In this document: positions 16,708-24,588 of the stretch, one piece after another | Layout of the letters: every line of letters begins with the position of its first letter | Position numbering within the stretch: the stretch's first letter is position 1 | Assembly (NCBI GenBank): GCA_031287855.1 | Contig: JAITSL010000030.1 | Location: 1 to 44,529 of the forward strand | DNA: 44,529 bases | Source of the DNA: Candidatus Endomicrobiellum roisinitermitis | GTDB lineage: Bacteria; Elusimicrobiota; Endomicrobiia; Endomicrobiales; Endomicrobiaceae | Direction: 5' to 3' | Program-made: the position numbers and the translations under genes | The notes under the pieces: model-generated | Seen by the model: the letters and a program-made list of their open reading frames with translations, nothing else | Told to the model about the DNA's origin: nothing | Database searches by the model: none

Positions 16708-18153
16708 TTGAACAAACTTATTGAAAAAATTAACAATTTATCACAAGGATACGACGTTTATGCAGTAGGCGGCTTTGTTAGAGACTTATATCTAAACCGC
16801 AAAAATGAGGACATAGATTTAGTTGTAAATAAAGAACCTTTAAAGTATGCTAAAAAATTGGCAAAATCTTTCAAAGCAAAACTTATAACTTTAGATAAGG
16901 TGTCTGAAACTTATAGAATAATTCTAAAAGAGAATAAAATTAAAAATATAGATATATCACGTGTTTGCGCAAACACAATAGAAGAAGATCTGCAAAGCAG
17001 AGATTTCACGGTTAATGCAATAGCTTTTAATTTAAAAGATTTCAAGAATTTTAAACAGCATGTAATTTTATCAAAAAAGACCGCTTTAAAAGATTTAAAA
17101 GCAAAAATATTGAATCCAGTTTCTTCTAAATCTTTTAAAACAGATGCTTTAAGGATGTTAAGAGGATTTCGTTTTATGGCAGAACATAGCTTTAAAATTT
17201 CAGAATCCTCTTTAAAACAAATAAAAAGCAAAGCAAAACTTATAAGTGCTGTGCCTAAAGAAAGAGTAAAAAACGAATTTTCAAGAATTCTTGCAACAAA
17301 CAATGCGGCAAATGTGTTAAAGATGATGGATAAAGTTGGCCTTTTAGATGCGGTTTTTCCTGAAATTGTTAAAATGAAAAAAGCCAGTAAAAAGTATTAT
17401 TATCATAAAGGCGGACTATTTGAGCATTCTTTTAAAACTTTTGAATGTTCAGAGAACATTTTAAGTAATTTGAAGAAATATTTTCCTCAAAATTATATTG
17501 ATTTACAAAAACATTTTAAAGACAACTTTTCTTTTTCAGAAAACGTTACAAGAGAAGGTTTAATAAAGTTTGTAGCTTTGTTTCACGATAATGCAAAGCC
17601 AGAAACAGCGTTTTTTGAAAATGGTAAAATACATTTTTTTGGTCATGAAGAGAAAGGTGCACAAAAAATAAAAGAAATAATGTCTGCTTTAAAATTTAGT
17701 AAAAAGGATATTGAATTTTCAGTATTTTTAGTTAAGCATCATATGAGATTGTCAATTTTAACAAGAGACAATGTAGTAACTAAAAGAGCTTCCTTAAAAG
17801 TTTTTAGAGATATAGGTGATTTTACTTCAGATTTGTTGGTTGTTTCTATGTCAGATTGGCATTCATACAAAAACTTAAAAGTTTTTTCAAAGAGCAAATT
17901 AAATCTTCAAGAACAATCTTTAAGAGAACTTGTAAGATATTATTACGAGTTAAAAAATGCTAAGCCTTTAGAGAAGATTATTGACGGCAACGTAATAATG
18001 AAAAAGTTTTCTTTAAACCCAGGTCCCATAATTGGTAAACTTTTAAAAAACGTATTGATAGCTCAAGAAGAAGGAAAAGTGTCAAATGTAAAGGAAGCTT
18101 TAGAATTTGTTTCTTTAAAATTGACACAGATTAAAAAAAAGGTTAGAATCTGA
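16708..18153 (+). CDS. CCA-adding enzyme / poly(A) polymerase family with HD domain
   Basis: 481 residues from a TTG start at 16708. Class II nucleotidyltransferase head: GGFVRD (about 21-26) and DIDLVV (about 35-40), then SRDFTVNAIAF and ALRMLRGFRF. A C-terminal HD domain is seen as LFHDNAKPETAFF...FFGHEEKGA. Family members add CCA to tRNA 3' ends or act as poly(A) polymerases. Because both tRNA genes nearby lack an encoded CCA, a CCA-adding role is likely. The 20-base gap after the M16 gene suggests the same transcript. Confidence 0.88.
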   Translation: MNKLIEKINNLSQGYDVYAVGGFVRDLYLNRKNEDIDLVVNKEPLKYAKKLAKSFKAKLITLDKVSETYRIILKENKIKNIDISRVCANTIEEDLQSRDFTVNAIAFNLKDFKNFKQHVILSKKTALKDLKAKILNPVSSKSFKTDALRMLRGFRFMAEHSFKISESSLKQIKSKAKLISAVPKERVKNEFSRILATNNAANVLKMMDKVGLLDAVFPEIVKMKKASKKYYYHKGGLFEHSFKTFECSENILSNLKKYFPQNYIDLQKHFKDNFSFSENVTREGLIKFVALFHDNAKPETAFFENGKIHFFGHEEKGAQKIKEIMSALKFSKKDIEFSVFLVKHHMRLSILTRDNVVTKRASLKVFRDIGDFTSDLLVVSMSDWHSYKNLKVFSKSKLNLQEQSLRELVRYYYELKNAKPLEKIIDGNVIMKKFSLNPGPIIGKLLKNVLIAQEEGKVSNVKEALEFVSLKLTQIKKKVRI

Positions 18154-18176
18154 CGATGTTAAATCAAATATTTATT

Positions 18177-18247
18177 GCGGGCGTAGTCTAGTGGTAAAAC
18201 CCAAGCTTCCCAAGCTTGTGATGTGGGTTCGATTCCCATCGCCCGCT
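18177..18247 (+). tRNA. tRNA-Gly (anticodon CCC)
   Basis: 71-nt cloverleaf. Acceptor GCGGGCG/CGCCCGC with discriminator T, D arm GTCT...AAAC. Anticodon stem CAAGC/GCTTG with loop TTCCCAA gives anticodon CCC (reads GGG). T arm is GTGGG/CCCAT with loop TTCGATT. CCA is not encoded. A run of T follows the acceptor stem. Confidence 0.95.
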
Positions 18248-18280
18248 TTTTTTAAAACAATACATTAAAGAGGTGTTATC

Positions 18281-18430
18281 ATGGCAGAGGCAAGATGTAT
18301 GAAATGCAAAAAACAAGTAGAAGTTAAAGACCCTCAAGATGTAGTAATGAAAAATGGCATGAAAGCCATTTCTGGAGTATGTCCACATTGCTCAACAAAA
18401 GTCTTTAAGATTGTTGGTAAAAATAAATAG
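18281..18430 (+). CDS. Small zinc-ribbon protein (DUF5679-like)
   Basis: 49 residues: MAEARCMKCKKQVEVKDPQD at the N-terminus and GVCPHCSTKVFKIVGKNK at the end. Two CxxC pairs (CMKC and CPHC) should bind one zinc. It resembles the short DUF5679 proteins, whose function is unknown. AAGAGGTG lies 7 bases before the ATG. It directly follows tRNA-Gly and may be read from the same transcript. Too short for many gene finders; an antisense ORF overlaps it but is spurious. Confidence 0.8.
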   Translation: MAEARCMKCKKQVEVKDPQDVVMKNGMKAISGVCPHCSTKVFKIVGKNK

Positions 18431-18443
18431 TTTCTCTATAATA

Positions 18444-18521
18444 TTGCTTAGGTTTAGTACAATTATTGTATTTTTAGCAATACAAGTTATTGCTTCTTGG
18501 TTATTGAAATACTATAATTAG
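18444..18521 (+). CDS. Possible tiny single-span membrane peptide
   Basis: A TTG-initiated frame of 25 residues is mostly hydrophobic (STIIVFLAIQVIASWLL) and ends LKYYN. It lies in the 230-base gap between the zinc-ribbon gene and rplM. No Shine-Dalgarno is visible, so it may be chance in AT-rich DNA or the remains of a longer gene. Confidence 0.2.
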   Translation: MLRFSTIIVFLAIQVIASWLLKYYN

Positions 18522-18576
18522 CTAATATTAAGTTGCCCAGCTAATAGTACTAAATTATATATAAGTAGCTAGAGTA

Positions 18577-18603
18577 TAGTAAAATATGCTTATACTTTTA
18601 CTA
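18577..18603 (+). promoter_or_regulatory. Hairpin in the rplM leader
   Basis: TAGTAAAA pairs with TTTTACTA (8 bp), extended by TAT/ATA across a single bulged C with a GCTT loop. It lies 57 bases before the rplM ATG and has no T-run, so a terminator is unlikely. L13 leaders autoregulate rplM-rpsI in other bacteria; a similar role here is only inferred. Confidence 0.4.
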
Positions 18604-18660
18604 GTGCTTGTTACTGTGGTGTAATTAAAAAACAATTTTTATAGGACAAGGTTTTTAAAG

Positions 18661-19092
18661 ATGAATAAAAAGACTTATTTACCAAAACATGATGCAATTG
18701 AGAGAAAGTGGCATTTAATAGACGCAAGCGGGAAAGTTTTAGGAAGACTTGCTGTGGAAGTAGCAGCTCTTTTAAGAGGCAAAGGAAAAGTTTTTTATAT
18801 TAACCACATAGATTGTGGCGATTTTGTTATTGTTACAAATGCTAGCAAAATAGTCCTTACAGGGAAGAAGCTTGACCAAAAAACGTATTTTACATTTTCA
18901 GGATACCCAGGTGGAGCCAAACTGACGCCTTATTCTGTTTTAATGGCACAAAGTCCGCAAAAAGCTTTACTTGCTGCTGTTAAAGGGATGTTGCCTAAAA
19001 ATAAGCTTGCTGATAGGCAAATAACAAGACTTAAAGTTTTTAAAGATGACAAACATAATCACAGTGCGCAATTAGCAGCTTCTGTAAAGTAA
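18661..19092 (+). CDS. rplM: 50S ribosomal protein L13
   Basis: 143 residues, standard length. Family motifs: WHLIDASGKVLGRLA (about 17-31), ALLRGKGK, VIVTNASKIVLTGKK, and AVKGMLPKNKLADRQ (about 107-121). It binds 23S rRNA early in 50S assembly. It pairs with rpsI 13 bases downstream, the near-universal L13-S9 operon. A 27-base hairpin sits in its leader. Confidence 0.98.
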   Translation: MNKKTYLPKHDAIERKWHLIDASGKVLGRLAVEVAALLRGKGKVFYINHIDCGDFVIVTNASKIVLTGKKLDQKTYFTFSGYPGGAKLTPYSVLMAQSPQKALLAAVKGMLPKNKLADRQITRLKVFKDDKHNHSAQLAASVK

Positions 19093-19105
19093 AGAGGAGA
19101 AAAAA

Positions 19106-19507
19106 ATGAGTAATGTTTCTTATTTAAGCATGAGCACAGGCCGCAGAAAAAATGCAATTGCCAGAGTAAAAGTTTCAAGCGGTAGTGGCAAAATTATAGT
19201 TAATGATAAATCAGTAGATGAATATTTTATAGGTTTAGGCAGACTAAAAAAATTGGCTTTAGAACCCATAAATGTTTGGGATGGCGTTAAAAGTTATGAT
19301 TTTTTTGTAAACGTTTCTGGTGGCGGTGTAAGTGGACAAGCTGGTGCTGTAAGTCATGGTTTAGCAAGGGCGATTTTAGAACTTAACGAATCGTCTAGAG
19401 AATCTCTGAGAAAGGAAGGTCTTTTAACTAGGGACTCTAGAATGGTTGAGAGAAAAAAATCTGGAAGGCCAAAAGCTAGAAAGCGGTTCCAATTTTCAAA
19501 ACGTTAG
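19106..19507 (+). CDS. rpsI: 30S ribosomal protein S9
   Basis: 133 residues. STGRRKNAIARVKVSSGSGK is the S9 N-terminal signature, followed by NVSGGGVSGQAGAVSHGLAR. The C-terminal tail KKSGRPKARKRFQFSKR ends in the invariant KR that reaches the P-site tRNA. The start follows AGAGGAG with good spacing. Second gene of the rplM operon. Confidence 0.98.
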   Translation: MSNVSYLSMSTGRRKNAIARVKVSSGSGKIIVNDKSVDEYFIGLGRLKKLALEPINVWDGVKSYDFFVNVSGGGVSGQAGAVSHGLARAILELNESSRESLRKEGLLTRDSRMVERKKSGRPKARKRFQFSKR

Positions 19508-19688
19508 TTTTATATTACACATCAATAAAATTTGTTAGTTGTAGAGAACTTTAATAGTTAAGTTATACAGAAATTTCACAAAAAGTTCATATTTATCTTC
19601 AAAAATTTAGAATATTTAGTAGTATACTATTATAAAAGGTAGGATTTGTATTAATTTTGCAAATATAGATTATTAAGGGGTTACATAA

Positions 19689-20438
19689 ATGTTTAAAAAT
19701 TTTTTGTTTACAATTTTGTTAGTGCTTTGTATCTTCATTTGTGGATGCGGCAGTGACAATTACAACATTTTTAGAAGAATTGCAAAAACTACAGCAACCA
19801 CAGGAAGTACTGTTAGTGAGGGGCAAACTGTATTAGCAAATGGGGACTATGATCAAGCTAAAGAAATTTTTAAACAGATTATAGATAGATCTCCTAACGA
19901 TAGAAAAGCTATTGCAGGGTATATAGCAGCAGTAGTGCGCATTCCTGAACTTATAGGTGACATAGTGGAAGCTAGTCAAGAATTTAAAGATAGCGGGAAC
20001 AAAACAATAGATATTAATAAGTACAAAAAAGTTGCTATAGATAGAGTTCACGAAATGAAAGAAGACCTTGGCCATTTGCTAAAAAATACATCTGTTGTAC
20101 AAACAATGTTAAATGAACAGGAACCTCAAGCAAATGTTAACAACGCGTTAGCTTTTGGCTTTGCTGCTGTTGTAACAATTGCTGATAATAGTGCTATAAA
20201 AGAGGCTCTTGGGATAGTCGGAGACGATGTTGATTTTAACGAGATAAATAATAAAAATTTACCGGACACTCTTAAAGCAATACCAGAAGCAAGAGATGCA
20301 ATTATGCAAGCTAGCCAGTTTCTCGATTTTGCTCGAAATTGTGCTACTAAGATAGCTGATGAAGAGGGGGTTATTACGCCAGAAATGATTGCTAAATTAC
20401 AAGATGCTAAAGATCAATTATTCAGGCTTCTACAATAA
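19689..20438 (+). CDS. TPR-containing lipoprotein
   Basis: 249 residues. The signal sequence has a lipobox-like ICGC ending in Cys20, so it should be lipidated and exported. One TPR-like unit is visible (ANGDYDQAKEIFKQIIDRSP, about residues 54-73), and a helical remainder has no recognised domain. It precedes an outer-membrane PorV-like gene by 30 bases, so the two may act together in the envelope. RBS AAGGGG lies about 8 bases upstream of the ATG. Function unknown. Confidence 0.7.
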   Translation: MFKNFLFTILLVLCIFICGCGSDNYNIFRRIAKTTATTGSTVSEGQTVLANGDYDQAKEIFKQIIDRSPNDRKAIAGYIAAVVRIPELIGDIVEASQEFKDSGNKTIDINKYKKVAIDRVHEMKEDLGHLLKNTSVVQTMLNEQEPQANVNNALAFGFAAVVTIADNSAIKEALGIVGDDVDFNEINNKNLPDTLKAIPEARDAIMQASQFLDFARNCATKIADEEGVITPEMIAKLQDAKDQLFRLLQ

Positions 20439-20468
20439 ATAAAAGACAAGAATGAATAGCAAACTATT

Positions 20469-21794
20469 ATGAAATATAATGTTAAGTTTAAGTTATTAAT
20501 GTCTTTTATTGTATTAAGTATTGGTTTTCCAAAAATACTTTTTGCAATAAAATATGAAAACAATCTTTTTATAAAAGGGGTCCGCCCTATGGGTATGGGT
20601 GGAGCATTTACTGCCATTTCCGATGATGAGAATGCGTTTTTTTATAATTGCGCAGGCATAACCCAAATATATGATGACACACTTCAAATTTTTTCTTTAA
20701 GGGCAGATGTGGATAATCACGTAGTTAAAGCTTATGCTTTTTATAATGAAAACAAAGACAATATACTCCATTTTATGGACATTTCTCCTGAAAAACAAGG
20801 AGGATTTGTTGATGAGGTAGTAAATAGTATGTTAAATTGTGCTCCAAACGTTTTGGTTTCTTTACCAAACATATTATTTATAAAAAGACCAATAGACATT
20901 AACAGAAACAAAAATTCTTTAAATTTTGGGTTAGGTTTTTTTTCTTATGTTAAAGCTATTGTAGGGTTTGACAAAGGTGCGTTACTTCCATCATTATCAT
21001 ATAAAGGTGAGGTTACAGGTGTTGGGATGTTACCGATAGCATTTAGAATATATTCTTTAAATTCATTAAACCTTCCAGGCGTGCTATCTTTGGGGGTTAA
21101 TTTAAAATATATGTATAGGCTAGTAAATTCAAAGGAAGACCTTTCTCTTATAGAAATAGGAAAGTTTGATTTTGGCGGTAATTTTTTTGATGCAACAGCT
21201 TTTGGGATGGATTTTGGAGTGATATATTATTTAAACTCTAGGTGTTTTTTCGGGATAAACGCAACAGATTTGTATAATTCTCAATTTAAATATAAAAAAT
21301 CTAAAATCCATTTTGGTGATGAAAAAAAATTAAGTTCAACAATAGATACTTATGACCCTCAAGAAATCAATCCGATCTTAAATATAGGTTGTGCATATAT
21401 CCCAGAAAAGCTTTATTATTGGCCTGGCAGTTATATATATACAAATGATAATATTACATTTGCGTTTGATTTGACAGATTTAAATAATCCTAATGAATCG
21501 TTTTCTTTAACACCTTTTAAAAAGATTCATATTGGAACTGAGTGTAGGTTAAACTTATTTTCTTTAAGAGCAGGTTTAAATTCAGGTTATCCATCCTTTG
21601 GTGCGGGTATTAGTTTAAAAGCGGTTAATCTAGAATATGCTTTTTATGGTGAAGAAAAAGGCATATTGCCAGGGCAAGAGCCAGATTGGGTACACAGTTT
21701 TTTGCTGTCTATTAAGTTACGTTGGGGCAACAAATTTACTCGACAGTTAGTAAGGATGAAGAAAAAAGTCTTGTTAGATATTTGCCTGTCTTGA
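20469..21794 (+). CDS. PorV/UPF0164-like outer-membrane beta-barrel protein, 3' end frameshifted
   Basis: 441 residues. Signal peptide about 1-26 (cleavage after LFA). The mature start GVRPMGMGGAFTAISDDENA is the hallmark of the UPF0164/PorV/FadL-like barrel family. The barrel appears to end at HSFLLSIKLRW (about 416). The following residues (about 420-441, ending KKKVLLDICLS) look out of frame: the +2 frame here reads SKDEEKSLVRYLPVL, and the duplicated copy at 43 kb has the matching KFSKEEKRIVRYLPVL. So the natural C-terminus was probably longer and is now shifted. The barrel itself may still be functional. Confidence 0.7.
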   Translation: MKYNVKFKLLMSFIVLSIGFPKILFAIKYENNLFIKGVRPMGMGGAFTAISDDENAFFYNCAGITQIYDDTLQIFSLRADVDNHVVKAYAFYNENKDNILHFMDISPEKQGGFVDEVVNSMLNCAPNVLVSLPNILFIKRPIDINRNKNSLNFGLGFFSYVKAIVGFDKGALLPSLSYKGEVTGVGMLPIAFRIYSLNSLNLPGVLSLGVNLKYMYRLVNSKEDLSLIEIGKFDFGGNFFDATAFGMDFGVIYYLNSRCFFGINATDLYNSQFKYKKSKIHFGDEKKLSSTIDTYDPQEINPILNIGCAYIPEKLYYWPGSYIYTNDNITFAFDLTDLNNPNESFSLTPFKKIHIGTECRLNLFSLRAGLNSGYPSFGAGISLKAVNLEYAFYGEEKGILPGQEPDWVHSFLLSIKLRWGNKFTRQLVRMKKKVLLDICLS

Positions 21795-21829
21795 TGGAAA
21801 CAAAAATAGTTTAAAACTCAAGTTATTTT
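21555..21829 (+). repeat. Duplicated segment, copy A (partner 42823-43056)
   Basis: The 3' part of the outer-membrane gene and about 40 bases beyond it recur near 43 kb at roughly 90% identity by eye. Copy A has 33 bases that copy B lacks (LNSGYPSFGAG in protein terms). Both copies are directly oriented. Confidence 0.85.
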
Positions 21830-22020
21830 TAAGCTTTTATAATTCTGTCAAAAATGGGAAAGGCGATGCTTATATGTACAAATGTAAAGTAAACATTAAG
21901 GATGTAATAATTAATGCAGAAATGAATGTAGACGAAGATGTAGATGTTGATGACAAGTATATTTTTGTTAAAAGTTACGGTGGTTTTGAGGGGGTTTGGT
22001 TAGCAAAGAGATTGAGGTAA
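21795..22020 (+). pseudogene. Out-of-frame continuation of the outer-membrane gene region
   Basis: After the stop at 21794, a third frame is open to TAA at 22018-22020 and reads SLKLKLFLSFYNSVKNGKGD..., ending SYGGFEGVWLAKRLR. An ATG at 21874 would give a 48-residue protein. It is more likely the former C-terminal part of the upstream gene, lost through two frameshifts, than an independent gene. No family recognised. Confidence 0.4.
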
Positions 22021-22048
22021 AACAAGGTGTATTAAGCAGATATGAAGT

Positions 22049-22063
22049 CCTGATTTGCCCCCG
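22049..22063 (-). repeat. Dispersed intergenic motif, copy 2
   Basis: The reverse complement reads CGGGGGCAAATCAGG, matching the motif at 1801-1813. It lies in the 177-base convergent gap between the outer-membrane gene remains and the RNase H gene. Nothing else was recognised in that gap. Confidence 0.4.
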
Positions 22064-22197
22064 AATAATTAAGGATAAGAGTGATAGCTAATATATAATT
22101 GTCAAGCATAAAACATAACTTAAATACAGCCTTTATCCTACATTTCTGTGTAAATCCCTTATGAATTTATTGGTTTAAGTTCCATTATAGGTTAAGG

Positions 22198-22905
22198 TCA
22201 ATTTGTATTAGCTGTCTGTGTAGCTGCTTTTTTTGCAAGCATGTCTACTCTATCGTTTTTAAGGTTTCCTGTATGGCTTTTAATATGTCTCCACTGGATT
22301 TGGATATTTGTGTTCCTTATAAAATTTACGTATTCTAACGAAAGCTCATTTTTTGCTTGCCATTTGCCTGTAGCAAAACTTTCTATCCCTTGATAATCAT
22401 AGTTTATTCTTATTTTTTTCACATTATTTTTTTCGCACCATTTTAAAGTTTCTACTACGGATTTAAGTTCTCCACCAAATTGTCTAAACTGAGTATCTTT
22501 TATAGTGCCAAATAATTCTGTTTGTATATTATTGCCTAAATAAATAATAGATGCATAACTTGTTATGCCATTAATATATGCCCCATCAACAAAGGCTTCA
22601 TAAATATCGCTTGAACTGTCATAAATTTTAAAACCGTTTAGTTTGTCCCATGTAGAGTCAATAATTAAATCTATTTCGGAACTTGATATTTGCCTTTTTA
22701 AGGAATAAGTTTGTTTTGTAGGTTTATAGTATAAAAATAGGATACCTTGAAATATGCCATTTTGGTTAACAAGAAGTTTTACTAGATAGTCTTTAAAAGA
22801 ATTGTTGTCAAATGAAATATTTATGTTTTCTCTTTCAAGAGCTTTCTTTAGTCCCCAAGCTTTATTATTGAGTTTAGTTTTACACATTGTTATTTTTTCT
22901 GTCAT
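22198..22905 (-). CDS. Ribonuclease HI-like protein with N-terminal extension
   Basis: 235 residues. The C-terminal half is RNase HI: Asp107 (FVDGAY), Glu146 (GGELKSV), Asp170 (NYDYQGIE), His211 (HIKSHTG) and Asp221 (DRVDMLAKKA) form the expected active site. The N-terminal about 95 residues are an extension not typical of E. coli RNase HI. It may be a substrate-binding module, but the viroplasmin (hybrid-binding) signature is not clear. It removes RNA from RNA:DNA hybrids. The ATG overlaps the rmuC stop (ATGA), so it is translationally coupled to rmuC. Confidence 0.88.
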   Translation of the reverse strand: MTEKITMCKTKLNNKAWGLKKALERENINISFDNNSFKDYLVKLLVNQNGIFQGILFLYYKPTKQTYSLKRQISSSEIDLIIDSTWDKLNGFKIYDSSSDIYEAFVDGAYINGITSYASIIYLGNNIQTELFGTIKDTQFRQFGGELKSVVETLKWCEKNNVKKIRINYDYQGIESFATGKWQAKNELSLEYVNFIRNTNIQIQWRHIKSHTGNLKNDRVDMLAKKAATQTANTN

Positions 22906-24086
22906 TGTTGCTCCGGAGGTTGTTTTAATAGTTCATGTGGTATTTCTTTTTTTGTTGATGCTCCAAGTTCTTTTAATTTTTGAACTCTATCTATAAGACT
23001 ATCTCCTTTTTTGTCCGAAGAAGAAAGTCTTTTTAAGGACTCTTCAATTTTATTTTTTGCTTCAGATATTTTTTTGTCTGCCTCAAGCAAAGTTTGTGTA
23101 AACGTTACAAATTTATCGTATAGGTTTCCACCTTGTTTAGCAATTTCGATTACATTTTTTTTCTGATATTCTTGCCTCCATATATATTCTACAGTTTTTA
23201 ATGTGGCAAGCAGTGTTGAAGGGGTTACAATTGCTATATTTTTCTTAAAAGCATAAGACACAAGGTCAGGTTTATCCTGCAGAGCAAGAGGGATAGCATT
23301 TTCTATTGGCACAAACATCAATACATACTCAGGTTGGTTAATGTCTGTCAAGGATGCGTAGTCTTTTGAAGCAAGCTCATCAATATGTTTTTTTATGCTT
23401 GTTGAATGTTCTTTTAGATAAGTTTTTTTATCCATCCCATTTTGAGTATTATAGTATTTTTCATAAGCTAAGAGAGAAGTTTTTGCATCTATTATAATGT
23501 GCTTATCTTCGGGAAGTTTTACTATATAGTCAGGTATTTTTGTGTTAGCAGTATCTTTAAACTGTTTTTGAGATAAATAGTTTACACCTTCTATCATGCC
23601 AACGTACTCAAAAATACGTTCAAGAGTTAGTTCCCCCCAAATTCCTTGGAGTTTAGAGTCTCCTTTTAATGCATCTGCAAGATTGTTAGCTTCTTTACTT
23701 AATTTATTATTTAGAGCTACTAATTTTTCTAATTCCTTTTGCAAACTAGACATTTTTTCTGCTTCGTAAACTTGCAGCGAATCTACTTTAATTTTAAATT
23801 CGTCAATTTTTGTTTTAAATGGAGAAACTATAGTTTCTAAAGACAATTTGTTTAAATCTATAATTTTGGTGTTTTTTTCTTCTAATACTTTTGAAGCGAT
23901 ATTTTCAAATTGCATTGCTAAAGAAGAGTTTAACTTTTCTTGATTTTTTGAAGTTTCTGTTAAATCTTCTATTTTTTGTTTTTTTGTCGCAAGATCTTTG
24001 GAAATGGATATATATTTTTTTATAAATAACATACTGCCAATAGCAATTCCAAGAAAAAATAATAATATAGATAATAATATACTCAT
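22902..24086 (-). CDS. rmuC: DNA recombination protein RmuC homologue
   Basis: 394 residues from the ATG at 24086 (MSILLSILLFFLG), which gives a clean N-terminal membrane anchor; 12 more codons upstream are open. A coiled coil spans about 35-140. The RmuC core is GIWGELTLERIFEYVGMIEG (about 150-169), then DYIVKLPEDKHIIIDAKTSL, the PD-(D/E)XK-like segment, and FVPIENAIPLAL. RmuC limits DNA inversion at short inverted repeats in E. coli; its biochemistry is poorly known. First gene of a pair with the RNase H gene. Confidence 0.93.
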   Translation of the reverse strand: MSILLSILLFFLGIAIGSMLFIKKYISISKDLATKKQKIEDLTETSKNQEKLNSSLAMQFENIASKVLEEKNTKIIDLNKLSLETIVSPFKTKIDEFKIKVDSLQVYEAEKMSSLQKELEKLVALNNKLSKEANNLADALKGDSKLQGIWGELTLERIFEYVGMIEGVNYLSQKQFKDTANTKIPDYIVKLPEDKHIIIDAKTSLLAYEKYYNTQNGMDKKTYLKEHSTSIKKHIDELASKDYASLTDINQPEYVLMFVPIENAIPLALQDKPDLVSYAFKKNIAIVTPSTLLATLKTVEYIWRQEYQKKNVIEIAKQGGNLYDKFVTFTQTLLEADKKISEAKNKIEESLKRLSSSDKKGDSLIDRVQKLKELGASTKKEIPHELLKQPPEQQ

Positions 24087-24195
24087 AATTCCTCTAAATT
24101 TATACTTAATTAAAAAAGACAATAAACTTTTATCATGACATTAACAAAAATATGCTAGGAAGCTTTTATGTAAACATTTCACTTTATTGTTTTTT

Positions 24196-24580
24196 TTAAG
24201 TTGCTACATGGAATTTTACATAAAAGGTGATACCTTTGCCAAGCTCGCTTTCAACGTAAATTTGACCTTGCATATTTTGAATTATTGCATAGTATATTGA
24301 TATGATAATCCAAATCCAGTACTCTTACAAACTTCTTTAGTTGTAAAAAAGTGTCAAAAATTTTAGAAATATTTTTATTTGCTATTCCATCCACGGTATC
24401 AGTAATGGACAAGATCTAAGAATTATTATTTAAAGCAGTAGATATTCTAACTTTACCACCATTTGGCATGGCGTCTTTGGCGTTTAATAGAATATTTAAA
24501 AGAACTTGTTGCATTTGCATAGGATTTATGTCAATTATACGATATATTTTTCTTTAATTATCTCATCAATGATTTGCATT
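24196..24580 (-). pseudogene. Histidine kinase ATPase-domain remnant
   Basis: This otherwise gene-free 466-base gap holds the end of a sensor kinase on the minus strand. The N-box LLNILLNAKDAMPNGGKVRIS lies in about 24450-24520, followed by a stop. A degenerate G1 box ITDTVDGI and IFDTF come next, in another frame KEVCKSTGFGLS (G2 box), and in a third frame IYVESELGKGITFYVKF up to TAA at 24196. There are at least two frameshifts plus a nonsense codon. The sensor and dimerisation parts are gone. Confidence 0.85.
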
Positions 24581-24588
24581 TTTAATTT

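Noticed and set aside
18188-18388. 66-residue minus-strand ORF containing a SGRWESNPHHK-like stretch
   Set aside because: It is the antisense of tRNA-Gly and the zinc-ribbon gene; such tRNA-antisense peptides are a known annotation artefact.
20049-20617. Reverse-strand ORFs opposite the lipoprotein and outer-membrane genes
   Set aside because: Frame shadows without family features or ribosome sites.
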